From a virus: DNA of 34,007 bases. Shown here one piece after another: positions 13,951-20,710 of the stretch. The first letter of the stretch is position 1. Each line of letters begins with the position of its first letter. The translations under genes and the position numbers were made by a program. Where the stretch lies: IMG/VR virus record IMGVR_UViG_3300046522_000170, positions 1 through 34,007 of that record; one strand, 5' to 3'. The notes under the pieces were generated by a model. It worked only from the letters and a program-made list of their open reading frames with translations, did not search any database and was not told the DNA's origin.

Positions 13951-14129
13951 TGGCCACCACTGACGAACTGACCCGCGCCCACCAGGCCGGCCGAAACATG
14001 CGGGAAGGGCACAAGGACCGCGCGTCGGTCCCGATGTTCGAAATGGGTCCAGACGGCCACGAGCTGCGCAAGGCATGGCAGGCCGGCTGGGACGAGCGAG
14101 ACGGCGAGATCAAGGGGAAAGCCACATGA
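13950..14129 (+). CDS. Small protein (59 aa), weakly RMF/CrpP-like
   Basis: ATG 13950 overlaps the dnaB stop (TGATG). The 59 residues begin MATTDELTRAHQAGRNMREG and end with ELRKAWQAGWDERDGEI. The spacing of an Ala/Gly-rich first helix, a short Pro turn and a final AWxxGW helix resembles the ribosome modulation factor/CrpP family of small phage and bacterial proteins. The similarity is weak and from memory. Its stop overlaps the phosphatase start (ATGA). Confidence 0.6.
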   Translation: MATTDELTRAHQAGRNMREGHKDRASVPMFEMGPDGHELRKAWQAGWDERDGEIKGKAT

Positions 14130-14824
14130 GCATGGTGCAGCGATTCGACATGAACCGGCTGGGCAGGGACTTCGTTGTGGGTGACATCCACGGCTGCTTC
14201 GACGCCCTCAGTGACCGGATGGAAGAGGTCGGCTTCAATCCCCGTACCGACCGCATCTTCTCTGTCGGCGATCTGGTTGACCGTGGCGAGCAGTCGAAGG
14301 ATGCGGTCAACTGGATCCAGCAGCCGTGGTTCCACGCTGTGCGTGGCAACCACGAACAGATGGCGATCGGTGTAGCCGCTGGGCGACATGACCTTGCCAA
14401 CTACCTGCAGAACGGTGGGGCGTGGTTCCTGGAGATGTCCGACGAGCGGCAGCAGCAGGTGGCCGCCGTGCTGGACACGTTGCCGCTCTGCATCGAGGTT
14501 CAGACCGCAGAAGGGCTGGTCGGACTGGTGCACGCCGAGATCGTAGGCGGCGACTGGGCCGCATTCGTTGAGCAGGTCGAAAACCCACGCTCCAACAATC
14601 ACGCGAAGGCTCTTGCCGAAACGGCGCTCTGGTCTCGTGACCGCATCAGGTTCGGCGATGACACGGATGTGGCCGGGGTTGCCTGGCTCTTCGTGGGACA
14701 TACGCCGGTGAACGCCCCAACCCGACTAGGGAATGTCCTCTACATCGACACCGGCTGCGTGTTCGGGCGTCAGCTCACCCTGCTGGCCATCCACGACCAC
14801 CGGCTCATTCAGGAGGCAGCATGA
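14126..14824 (+). CDS. PP1-type serine/threonine protein phosphatase (NinI/PP-lambda-like)
   Basis: A 232-residue metallophosphatase. The metal and catalytic motifs are all present: VGDIHGCFD (about 19-27), VGDLVDRGEQ (about 49-58), VRGNHEQM (about 74-81), a His in LVHAE (about 137), and the last His in FVGHTPV. This is the lambda phosphatase family found in the nin region of lambdoid phages, where its substrate is unclear. ATG 14126 overlaps the preceding stop; the open frame upstream is not used. It is coupled to ninB by ATGA. Confidence 0.93.
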   Translation: MSMVQRFDMNRLGRDFVVGDIHGCFDALSDRMEEVGFNPRTDRIFSVGDLVDRGEQSKDAVNWIQQPWFHAVRGNHEQMAIGVAAGRHDLANYLQNGGAWFLEMSDERQQQVAAVLDTLPLCIEVQTAEGLVGLVHAEIVGGDWAAFVEQVENPRSNNHAKALAETALWSRDRIRFGDDTDVAGVAWLFVGHTPVNAPTRLGNVLYIDTGCVFGRQLTLLAIHDHRLIQEAA

Positions 14825-15303
14825 CGGACAAGCGCCTATTCGCGGTGCGCCGCGACAACCCCCGCCTGCCGCTGGTGATCGACGGGGCGATATCGGAAAT
14901 CCGGCATCGGGCCGCCGCCGGCGAGCAGTTCGACATCGAGGTCCGCGAGCCGAAGCGGACGCTGGATTCGAACGCCTGCATGTGGGCCACGCTGGCCGAC
15001 ATTGCGCGCCAGGTCGAGTGGCCACACACGGACGCCGCCGGCAACTGGAAGATCGGCCTGATGTCGTCGGACGCCTGGAAGGCCATCCTCACCGCTGGGT
15101 TCGAGCAGGAGGTGCGCCAAGCCCAGGGCATCGGAGGCGGCACGGTGATGCTCGGCGCGCGCACCAGCCAGTACAGCCGCCGGAAGATGGGCGACTTCCT
15201 CGAATTCACCCACGCATGGGGCGCCGAGAAGGGCGTGAAGTGGTCTGCCCGCGCGCAGGACGAGCTGGCCGACTTCGGGCCGGTGCGGAGGGCTGCGGCA
15301 TGA
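14821..15303 (+). CDS. ninB: NinB/Orf-family recombination mediator
   Basis: A 160-residue NinB protein (lambda Orf), which binds single-stranded DNA and helps load recombination proteins in place of RecFOR. The match rests on the family pattern KRTLDSNACMWATLADIARQ, then GNWKIGLMSSDAWKAILTAG, and TSQYSRRKMGDFLEFTHAWG near the C-terminus. It starts as ATGA on the phosphatase stop and ends in ATGA with the next gene, inside a nin-like block. Confidence 0.93.
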   Translation: MTDKRLFAVRRDNPRLPLVIDGAISEIRHRAAAGEQFDIEVREPKRTLDSNACMWATLADIARQVEWPHTDAAGNWKIGLMSSDAWKAILTAGFEQEVRQAQGIGGGTVMLGARTSQYSRRKMGDFLEFTHAWGAEKGVKWSARAQDELADFGPVRRAAA

Positions 15304-15560
15304 GCATTCCCTACTGGTCCCCGCTGGCTGGCGCTATCCAGTTGCAAGCCCTGCACATGCAGGAAGTGGCCGCCGCACGAAAGGCCGGCGAGGCCCAGTT
15401 ACGGGAATTGGCCCTTGCGGCATCACGCCCGAAACAGCCGGCCACCCGCCACGTCGAACAGGCGAAGAAATGCCCCGGCTGCGGCTCGCACACGTACGCG
15501 GTAACCCTCCGGGGCCGCATCTGCAGCTACTGCCGCACGCCTGAAGGAGAAGGCGCATGA
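15300..15560 (+). CDS. Zinc-ribbon protein (86 aa)
   Basis: An 86-residue protein. The N-terminal ~55 residues are helical (AIQLQALHMQEVAAARKAGE). The C-terminus is a zinc ribbon with CPGCGSH and, 20 residues later, CSYC. The ribbon may bind DNA, RNA or a partner protein. ATGA overlaps on both sides, and it sits between ninB and a nuclease gene, so a role in late DNA processing is plausible but unproven. Confidence 0.75.
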   Translation: MSIPYWSPLAGAIQLQALHMQEVAAARKAGEAQLRELALAASRPKQPATRHVEQAKKCPGCGSHTYAVTLRGRICSYCRTPEGEGA

Positions 15561-15865
15561 ACGGCTACTACCGCGACCGCGCCCTGCTGGACGCCGTGTA
15601 CCAGATCGACTGCACGCTGCAGATCCCGGACGTGTGCGAGGGAGGCCCGGGCGAGCCGGCGCACAGCAACCAAGGGCGGCACGGCAAGGGCGGGTCGATC
15701 AAGGCGCACGACTGCTTCGTGGCGGCAGGTTGCCGGGCATGCCACCGCGAGCTCGACCAGGGCAAGCGCTTCACCCGCGAGGAGAAGGCCGAAATCTGGC
15801 AGCGCGCCCACGAGCAGACGCTGCTGCAGCTGTTCCAGCAGGGCCTCATCAGGGTGGCGGCATGA
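15557..15865 (+). CDS. YbcO/DUF1364-type putative nuclease
   Basis: A 102-residue protein. DCTLQIPDVCEGGPGEPAHS, then the HGKGGSIKAHDCFVAAGCRA segment and CHRELDQGKRF, match the YbcO (DUF1364) family of lambdoid nin regions, recalled from E. coli prophages. The conserved Cys, His and Asp residues suggest a metal-bound HNH-like nuclease fold. It should cut branched or specific DNA, but the substrate of the family is not known to me. Coupled to both neighbours by ATGA. Confidence 0.8.
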   Translation: MNGYYRDRALLDAVYQIDCTLQIPDVCEGGPGEPAHSNQGRHGKGGSIKAHDCFVAAGCRACHRELDQGKRFTREEKAEIWQRAHEQTLLQLFQQGLIRVAA

Positions 15866-16200
15866 AGCACTACGCGCTCGGCCGGCTCAAGCCAGGCCAG
15901 ATGAACAAGACCGAGGCGGCCTACGACGCGCACCTGGGCCTGCTGCAGGCCGCCGGCGAGATCCAGTGGCGCCGGTTCGAGGGCGTGAAGCTGCGCCTGG
16001 CCGACAAGACCTTCTACACCCCGGACTTCGCTGTCATGGCCGCCGATGGTGTGATGGAGATGCACGAGGTGAAGGGCTTCTGGGAAGACGACGCCCGGGC
16101 AAAGATCAAGATCGCCGCCGACCAGTACCCGTTCCGGTTCCGCGCGGTAATGGCGCGGGCGAAGGGGAAGGGCGGCGGCTGGGTGGAGGAGCTGCTTTGA
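15862..16200 (+). CDS. DUF1064-type endonuclease-like protein
   Basis: A 112-residue protein with the core of the DUF1064 phage family. It has MNKTEAAYDAHL at the N-terminus, WRRFEGVKLRLADKTFYTPD, then a metal-site pattern of Asp in PDFAVM and E-x-K in HEVKGFW. This is a PD-(D/E)xK-like arrangement of the kind seen in resolvases. Probable role: processing of branched phage DNA before packaging. ATGA overlap with the YbcO-like gene; its own TGA overlaps the TTG start of the next gene. Confidence 0.8.
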   Translation: MKHYALGRLKPGQMNKTEAAYDAHLGLLQAAGEIQWRRFEGVKLRLADKTFYTPDFAVMAADGVMEMHEVKGFWEDDARAKIKIAADQYPFRFRAVMARAKGKGGGWVEELL

Positions 16201-16445
16201 CCCGCGCGGCACAGATCCGGAAGTGGCTGGCCGAGCACCGCGGCTGGCACTTCATGGGCGACATCTGCGAAGGCATGGGCGCCAGCGGCGGCTCTGCGAG
16301 GATTCTGGTATCCGCCGACGTTGGCCAGATGGCGCGCCGGGGGCTGATCCAGATGGTAGGCAGGCACGGCAGTAAGCGGTACGCCTTCGGGCGCGCGGCC
16401 CGGAAGTACACGACACAGAAACAGGGGGAGCCCCATGCAAGTTGA
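16197..16445 (+). CDS. Small winged-helix-like protein (82 aa, TTG start)
   Basis: TTG at 16197 overlaps the preceding stop (TTGA) and opens 82 codons: TRAAQIRKWLAEHRGWHFMG, then GSARILVSADVGQMARRGLI and a basic RHGSKRYAFGRAARKY tail. The pattern of helix, helix, MARRGLI and a strand pair looks like a winged-helix DNA-binding domain. It overlaps the Q-position gene by 11 bases. No family named. Confidence 0.65.
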   Translation: MTRAAQIRKWLAEHRGWHFMGDICEGMGASGGSARILVSADVGQMARRGLIQMVGRHGSKRYAFGRAARKYTTQKQGEPHAS

Positions 16446-16869
16446 CACCTTTGGCGCCTACGCGCGAGCGGAGCTGGAGCACTGGGGCAGGGAGTTCGCC
16501 CTCCACCGGGATTGCGAGTACTTGGGCCACCAGTCGAAGAACCTGCTGGCGGTCCTGATCGAGCACCAGGGAGAGATGCCCGGGCGAGTGCAGGGGTTCA
16601 AGCCGCTGGAGACGGACATCCGGGCTCAGCGGATCGAGGACATCGTGGCCAGCATCGCCCGCGACCAGGTGGGCCTGACGTGCGTGCTGCGCGCCTACTA
16701 CTGCGGCATGGGCCGGCGGAAGGTCGAGCGCTGGGAGACGGCGAACCTACTGCTGGCATACGTCGGGCAGAAGCCGGTGAGCCAGCGGCACTACCTCACG
16801 CTGCACGACATCGCGTTCTCCGAAGTGAAGGGTGCGCTGCGCGGTATTTCGATGGCGATCGCCGCGTGA
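16435..16869 (+). CDS. Q-position protein, candidate late antiterminator
   Basis: A 144-residue basic helical protein. The C-terminal half (TCVLRAYYCGMGRRKVERWE, then GQKPVSQRHYLTLHDIAFSE) looks like a sigma-region-4-type helix-turn-helix and resembles the antitermination/Q-like proteins of other phages. It is the last gene before a promoter-terminator pair that precedes the lysis genes, which is the exact site of Q in lambda and gene 23 in P22. I therefore infer late-gene antitermination; the sequence match alone would not prove it. Confidence 0.7.
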   Translation: MQVDTFGAYARAELEHWGREFALHRDCEYLGHQSKNLLAVLIEHQGEMPGRVQGFKPLETDIRAQRIEDIVASIARDQVGLTCVLRAYYCGMGRRKVERWETANLLLAYVGQKPVSQRHYLTLHDIAFSEVKGALRGISMAIAA

Positions 16870-16895
16870 TTTGATTCGAGTTCCATGCGCCTTCG

Positions 16896-16925
16896 TTGAC
16901 GAGGTGCGCACCTATAACTTACATT
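16896..16925 (+). promoter_or_regulatory. pR'-like late promoter
   Basis: TTGACG (16896-16901, five of six) and TACATT (16920-16925, four of six) are 18 bases apart. A perfect 12-bp palindrome AGGTGCGCACCT (16902-16913) fills the upstream half of the spacer and could be a regulator site. A terminator follows about 20 bases after the predicted start, as at lambda pR'-tR'. Confidence 0.55.
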
Positions 16926-16946
16926 TTCAGGCACTGTGACATAGAA

Positions 16947-16977
16947 GCCTCCGGACCTCCGGGGGCTTTTTCTTTTT
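16947..16977 (+). terminator. tR'-like terminator before the lysis genes
   Basis: Eight-bp GC-rich stem GCCTCCGG / CCGGGGGC, four-base loop, then TTTTTCTTTTT. It should stop transcripts from the late promoter unless the Q-position protein acts. The ribosome site of the endolysin follows directly after it. Confidence 0.88.
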
Positions 16978-16988
16978 CCGGAGTCCGA

Positions 16989-17435
16989 ATGTCCGCCCTC
17001 GCGCATGCCGTCTCACTGATAAAGCGGTGGGAGGGGTGCCGTCTGGAGGCGTACCCGGATCCGGCCACCGGTGGCGACCCCTGGACCATCGGCTGGGGCT
17101 CCACCGGCCCCGGCATCAAGAAGGGCGTCCGCTGGAGTCAGGCGCAGGCCGACGACCGGCTGGCCATCGATGTGGATCGCTTCATGAAGGGCGTCCGGTC
17201 CGTGCTGCGCAAGCCGGCCACCGACGCCCAGCTCGGCGCCATGACCAGCTTGGCCTACAACATCGGCGTCGGCGCGTTCAAGGATTCGACCCTGCTGCGC
17301 AAGTTCAACGCTGGCGACATCGCCGGCGCCGCGGCGGAGTTCCCGAAGTGGCGCCGCGCCAATGGCAAGGTCATGCAAGGCCTGGTCAACCGGCGCGCCG
17401 ACGAGCAGAAGGTCTTCCGTGAGGGGGCGGCATGA
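16989..17435 (+). CDS. Endolysin, GH24 (T4/P22-type) lysozyme
   Basis: A 148-residue muramidase that cleaves peptidoglycan at the end of infection. The GH24 triad is visible as Glu15 (RWEGC), Asp24 (YPDP) and Thr33 (WTIGWG). The later segments AQLGAMTSLAYNIGVGAFKD and FPKWRRANGKVMQGLVNRRA are typical. There is no signal peptide or signal-anchor segment, so it needs a holin to cross the inner membrane. The ATG at 16989 has CCGGAG upstream; reading frame further upstream runs through the terminator and is rejected. ATGA overlap with the next gene. Confidence 0.96.
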   Translation: MSALAHAVSLIKRWEGCRLEAYPDPATGGDPWTIGWGSTGPGIKKGVRWSQAQADDRLAIDVDRFMKGVRSVLRKPATDAQLGAMTSLAYNIGVGAFKDSTLLRKFNAGDIAGAAAEFPKWRRANGKVMQGLVNRRADEQKVFREGAA

Positions 17436-17728
17436 CGATGGAAGCCCAGTCGAGCCAGGACGGCCGCACCCGAATTTCCCTCGGCCCCGTAGAGCGCTGG
17501 ATCGTCACGATCTTGGCCGGCGCGCTGGTGGGGGGCGGCTACTGGCTGGTCACGTCCGTCCAGTCGATCCTCACCCAGCAGCAGGTGACCAACCAACAGC
17601 TGCAGACCATCAACGTCCAGATGGCTGACGTGCCGGCGCTGAAGATCGAGCTGGCAAAGCAGGCCGTGCAGGTCGAGCAGAACAAGCAGGACATTCGCGA
17701 GCTGAAGCAGCTCAGGGGGCTGAAATGA
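17432..17728 (+). CDS. Single-TM protein with coiled coil, lysis cassette
   Basis: A 98-residue protein: cytoplasmic start, one TM (WIVTILAGALVGGGYWLVT, about 23-41), then a long Gln-rich helix predicted to coil (IKIELAKQ-type region ending KQDIRELKQL). Its place between endolysin and a two-TM holin candidate suggests a holin, an antiholin or a holin-like membrane partner. It overlaps both neighbours by ATGA. The exact lysis role cannot be read from the sequence. Confidence 0.7.
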   Translation: MTMEAQSSQDGRTRISLGPVERWIVTILAGALVGGGYWLVTSVQSILTQQQVTNQQLQTINVQMADVPALKIELAKQAVQVEQNKQDIRELKQLRGLK

Positions 17729-18036
17729 AGGATCGATTCAACTGGCAGGGGCTGGCTGGCCGCGCAAGCACGCGCCTGGCTGTCCTCGCCGCGAGCGCCA
17801 CTGCGGCGCTGGGCGCCTACGCGCTGACCCCCGAGCGGGCGCAGCTGCTGGTCCCGGACTGGCTGATCGGCGGACTGGCCGGCATCGCGATCGTTTCCGC
17901 CGGGCTGATCCCGGTGGCCACCAGCTTCCGCCAGAAGGCGAAGGGGCCGGTGGCGCTGACCGAGGCGGACTCGCTGGCCGATCTGGCTGGCGTGCCGCGC
18001 CCCGATAACCCGGGCCGTGCCTGTGCTGATCCCTGA
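17725..18036 (+). CDS. Two-TM holin candidate
   Basis: A 103-residue membrane protein. TM1 is STRLAVLAASATAALGAYAL (about 15-34) and TM2 is LIGGLAGIAIVSAGLIPVAT (about 47-66). A basic cytoplasmic segment (SFRQKAKG) and a polar tail follow. Size, topology and place next to endolysin and spanins fit a class II holin that opens the membrane for the endolysin. Confidence 0.78.
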   Translation: MKDRFNWQGLAGRASTRLAVLAASATAALGAYALTPERAQLLVPDWLIGGLAGIAIVSAGLIPVATSFRQKAKGPVALTEADSLADLAGVPRPDNPGRACADP

Positions 18037-18457
18037 TCCACTGCGCCCGTACGCTCAGCTGATCCGCTGGGGCCTATGGGCTCTGCTCGCGGGCGGCCTG
18101 TTCGTGACCGGCTGCAATCACGGCAAGGACCGGCAGGTAGCCAGGGACCAGGAGCGCATCGACAACCTGGCCAAGGCGCGTGATAGCGCCCAGGCCGACG
18201 CGGCCGAGAACCTGCGCGCAGCCAACGCCTGCGGCCAGCTGCTGAGCGACGTGAACGATGAAACCCTGCGGCAGGTCGAAGAGGCCAAGCGCGCCAAGGC
18301 GGCAGCAGAGCAGGCGGCCAGCCGGGCACAAGCGGCAGCCGCCGCCGGCCAGCGCCGCGCCGTGGCAGCCGAGAAGGCGCTGCAGGACGCGAAATCCACA
18401 CCGGCGTGCCGGTCCCAGCTGGAGATGCCGCTTTGCGACGCCATTCCGCTGCTCTGA
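18017..18457 (+). CDS. Inner-membrane spanin (Rz-like)
   Basis: A 146-residue protein with an N-terminal membrane segment (LIRWGLWALLAGGLFVTGC, about 15-33) and then a long periplasmic, Ala/Glu/Gln-rich coiled coil with three cysteines (two of them at ACR and LCD near the end). This is the i-spanin design, which fuses inner and outer membrane together with the lipoprotein spanin encoded over its 3' end. GTG at 18017 (or 18023) is the start; both lie inside the end of the holin gene. The membrane segment ends in VTGC, which looks like a lipobox and is unusual for an i-spanin. Confidence 0.82.
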   Translation: MPVLIPDPLRPYAQLIRWGLWALLAGGLFVTGCNHGKDRQVARDQERIDNLAKARDSAQADAAENLRAANACGQLLSDVNDETLRQVEEAKRAKAAAEQAASRAQAAAAAGQRRAVAAEKALQDAKSTPACRSQLEMPLCDAIPLL

Positions 18458-18699
18458 TCGCCCTGGGCCTGCTGGCCGGCTGCGCGCACGAACCCGAGAA
18501 GCCCCGGCTTCCCGAGGTGGTGCACGTGACCGTCGAGAAGCTGGTGCCGGTCGATGAGCGCCTCACCAAGCCGTGTCCGGCCAAGCGTGCTGCCTCGCGC
18601 ACGGTGGAAGCCGTCGTGGCCGCCTACAACGCCAACATCGCGACCCTTGAGGACTGCGACGGGCGCATGGGCGAGATCCGGGCGCTCGGCCGTGAGTGA
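18433..18699 (+). CDS. Outer-membrane lipoprotein spanin (Rz1-like)
   Basis: An 88-residue predicted lipoprotein: MRRHSAALIALGLLAGCAHE has a basic start, a short hydrophobic stretch and the lipobox LAGC, with the lipidated Cys at 17. The mature part begins with a Pro-rich stretch (HEPEKPRLPEVV), as in o-spanins. The TTG at 18433 is chosen because GGAG stands upstream; the frame opens earlier, but that would put the signal too far inside. It overlaps the i-spanin gene by 25 bases in another frame, the usual Rz/Rz1 layout. Confidence 0.82.
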   Translation: MRRHSAALIALGLLAGCAHEPEKPRLPEVVHVTVEKLVPVDERLTKPCPAKRAASRTVEAVVAAYNANIATLEDCDGRMGEIRALGRE

Positions 18700-19084
18700 C
18701 ATGGGGCGCGTCACCAAGTGTCTGGTATCGGCGTTCAACCGGGACCGTGTGCACTACGGGCAGATCTACAGCCCGGAGCGCCGGCAGCTGCTGACCGATT
18801 TCAATGGCGCGATCCCGCCCGGCGTGACGATCACCAAGGCCACCTGGAACACGCAGGACGGCTACAACGCCACGATGTCCGCCCCCGTGGTTCAGGGGCG
18901 CAAGGCGTGGGTCATGCTGGCCGCTCAGTACGAGGGCTACTGCTGCATCCGCCTGGACGTGGACCTGAGCAATGGCGAGCGCTACTGCGTGTGGCACGTC
19001 ATGCGTATTCATCCGGCGCGGATCATGGCCGGCGACACCTACCAGAACGGGCCGTCGCAGCTGGTTGCGCTGCCCGCTCCCTGA
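18692..19084 (+). CDS. Unknown protein between spanins and terminase (130 aa)
   Basis: About 130 residues, beta-rich with many aromatic residues (VHYGQIYSPERRQLLTDFNG; KAWVMLAAQYEGYCCIRLDV; LSNGERYCVWHVMRIHPARI). I recall similar proteins just upstream of terminase in related phages, without a known function; the strand-rich sequence could be a small virion or Ig-like fold. The start may be GTG 18692 or ATG 18701; neither has a strong ribosome site. Confidence 0.65.
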   Translation: MSDMGRVTKCLVSAFNRDRVHYGQIYSPERRQLLTDFNGAIPPGVTITKATWNTQDGYNATMSAPVVQGRKAWVMLAAQYEGYCCIRLDVDLSNGERYCVWHVMRIHPARIMAGDTYQNGPSQLVALPAP

Positions 19085-19106
19085 ATAAGAATCAGAGGAT
19101 TCAGTT

Positions 19107-19361
19107 ATGGCAGTCGGAGGCAAGCGTGCCGGCGCGGGCCGTCCGAAGGGCTCGCTGGACAAGAACAACAAGCAGCTCCGGGAGATGATCCTGGAGGCGC
19201 TGGAGCGGAACGGCGGCGTCGACTACTTGGCCGCCCAGGCGGTCGCTGAGCCGAAGGCCTTCCTGAGCCTGCTGGCCCGTGTGCTGCCCATGCAGGTGAC
19301 GGGCGAGGGCGGTGGTCCTGTTGAAACGGTGACCTCGTTCAAGCTCGTGCCCATGAAATGA
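19107..19361 (+). CDS. terS: Terminase small subunit (short form)
   Basis: An 84-residue protein with a basic start (KRAGAGRPKGSLDKNNKQLR) and a helical core (EMILEALERNGGVDYLAAQA), typical of short phage TerS proteins that recognise the pac site. It is far shorter than P22 gp3 (162 residues). AGAGGA precedes the ATG, and the gene ends ATGA into TerL. The assignment rests on the N-terminal AGRPKGS-type motif and on position. Confidence 0.85.
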   Translation: MAVGGKRAGAGRPKGSLDKNNKQLREMILEALERNGGVDYLAAQAVAEPKAFLSLLARVLPMQVTGEGGGPVETVTSFKLVPMK

Positions 19362-20710
19362 GCGAGATGCGGATCGAGCTTCCCCCGAAGCTCATCCCGG
19401 TGTTTCAGGGGCGTGCGGACGTTCGCGGCGCATATGGCGGTCGCGGCTCCGGCAAGACCCGATCGTTCGCCACCATGGCGGCTGTGCAGGGCATGCGGTT
19501 CGGCCAGGCGGGCATTCGAGGGCAGATCCTCTGCGCCCGCCAGTTCATGAACTCGCTGGACGACTCCTCGCTGGAGGAGGTCAAGCGGGGGATCGAGGGC
19601 GATCCGATGCTGTCGCGGTACTGGAACGTCGGCGAGAAGTTCATCAAGAGCCATGACGGCCGGGTGTGGTTCTCCTTCGCCGGTCTGGATCGCAACATCG
19701 GATCGGTGAAGTCGAAGGGCCGCATCCTGCTGTGCTGGGTCGATGAGGCCGAGCCGGTGACAGATACCGCATTCGACACACTGGGCCCGACCCTTCGCGA
19801 GGAGGGCGACGAATGGAACGCTGAGCTCTGGATAACCTGGAACCCGGCGCGCAAGTCGGCGGCAGTTGAGAGGTTCCGGCGCTCGACCGACCCGCTGGTG
19901 AAGGTCGTCGAGATCAACTGGCACGACAACCTGAAGTTCCCTGAGGTGCTGAAGCGTAAGCGCCTGCGGGACTTCGAAGAGAAGCCCGACCAGTACGCCC
20001 ACATCTGGGACGGTGCCTACCTCATCGCGGTGGCCGGCGCGTATTTCGCGAAGGACCTGGCCGCGGCGAAGGAGCAGGGCCGGATCAGCCGGGTTGCTGC
20101 CGACCCCCTGATGACGCTGCGGGCGTACTGGGACATCGGCGGCACCGGCGCCAAGGCTGACGCATGCGCCATCTGGATCGTCCAGTTCATCGGGCGCGAG
20201 GTGCGCGTGCTGCGTTACTACGAGGCTGTCGGCCAGCCCCTGGCGACCCACGTGGACTTCCTGCGGCGGAATGGCTTCAGCAGCGCCATGTGCGTGCTGC
20301 CTCACGACGGCGCGGCGCACGACAAGGTGTTTGCGGTCAGCTACGAGAGCGAGCTGCGCAAGGCGGGGTTCGAGGTGAGGGTGATCCCGAACATGGGCCA
20401 GGGCGCGGCGATGACCCGCGTCGAGGCTGCGCGCCGGGTGCTCCCCAGCGTCTGGTTCAACGACACACCGGTGAAGGACGCCCGCAAGGGCGAAGACGCC
20501 GAGGCCTTGGACGCGACCGAAGCGGGTCGCGATGCGCTGGGCTGGTATCACGAGAAGCGCGACGAGAAACGAAACATTGGCTTCGGCCCCAACCACGACT
20601 GGGCCAGCCATGGCGCTGACTCGTTCGGGATGATGGCCGTGGACTACCTGAGCACCAACCACGACGCGGCGGATCACTCCGCCCTCGACGACTACACGAC
20701 GGATTACTGA
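19358..20710 (+). CDS. terL: Terminase large subunit
   Basis: A 450-residue packaging motor. The ATPase part has Walker A GGRGSGKT (27-34) and Walker B ILLCWVDEAE (about 123-132), with the coupling region WITWNPAR near 165. The nuclease part starts at YWDIGGTGAKADACAIW (about 257-273), whose first Asp is a metal ligand, and a later acidic cluster (EDAEALDATEAGRD). It is of the PBSX/P22-like Terminase_3/6 type, expected to package from a concatemer. The start overlaps TerS by ATGA. Confidence 0.96.
   Translation: MSEMRIELPPKLIPVFQGRADVRGAYGGRGSGKTRSFATMAAVQGMRFGQAGIRGQILCARQFMNSLDDSSLEEVKRGIEGDPMLSRYWNVGEKFIKSHDGRVWFSFAGLDRNIGSVKSKGRILLCWVDEAEPVTDTAFDTLGPTLREEGDEWNAELWITWNPARKSAAVERFRRSTDPLVKVVEINWHDNLKFPEVLKRKRLRDFEEKPDQYAHIWDGAYLIAVAGAYFAKDLAAAKEQGRISRVAADPLMTLRAYWDIGGTGAKADACAIWIVQFIGREVRVLRYYEAVGQPLATHVDFLRRNGFSSAMCVLPHDGAAHDKVFAVSYESELRKAGFEVRVIPNMGQGAAMTRVEAARRVLPSVWFNDTPVKDARKGEDAEALDATEAGRDALGWYHEKRDEKRNIGFGPNHDWASHGADSFGMMAVDYLSTNHDAADHSALDDYTTDY

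Noticed and set aside
13808-14701. A 297-codon minus-strand frame opposite dnaB and the phosphatase
   Set aside because: Antisense to two well-recognised proteins with full motif sets; no start signal.
16902-16913. AGGTGCGCACCT palindrome as a restriction or modification hot spot
   Set aside because: A single 12-bp palindrome in a promoter spacer is better explained as a regulator site; I saw no cluster of similar sites.
19223-20677. A 484-codon minus-strand frame opposite the terminase large subunit
   Set aside because: The plus strand has Walker motifs and the nuclease pattern of TerL. The antisense frame has no ribosome site or domain.
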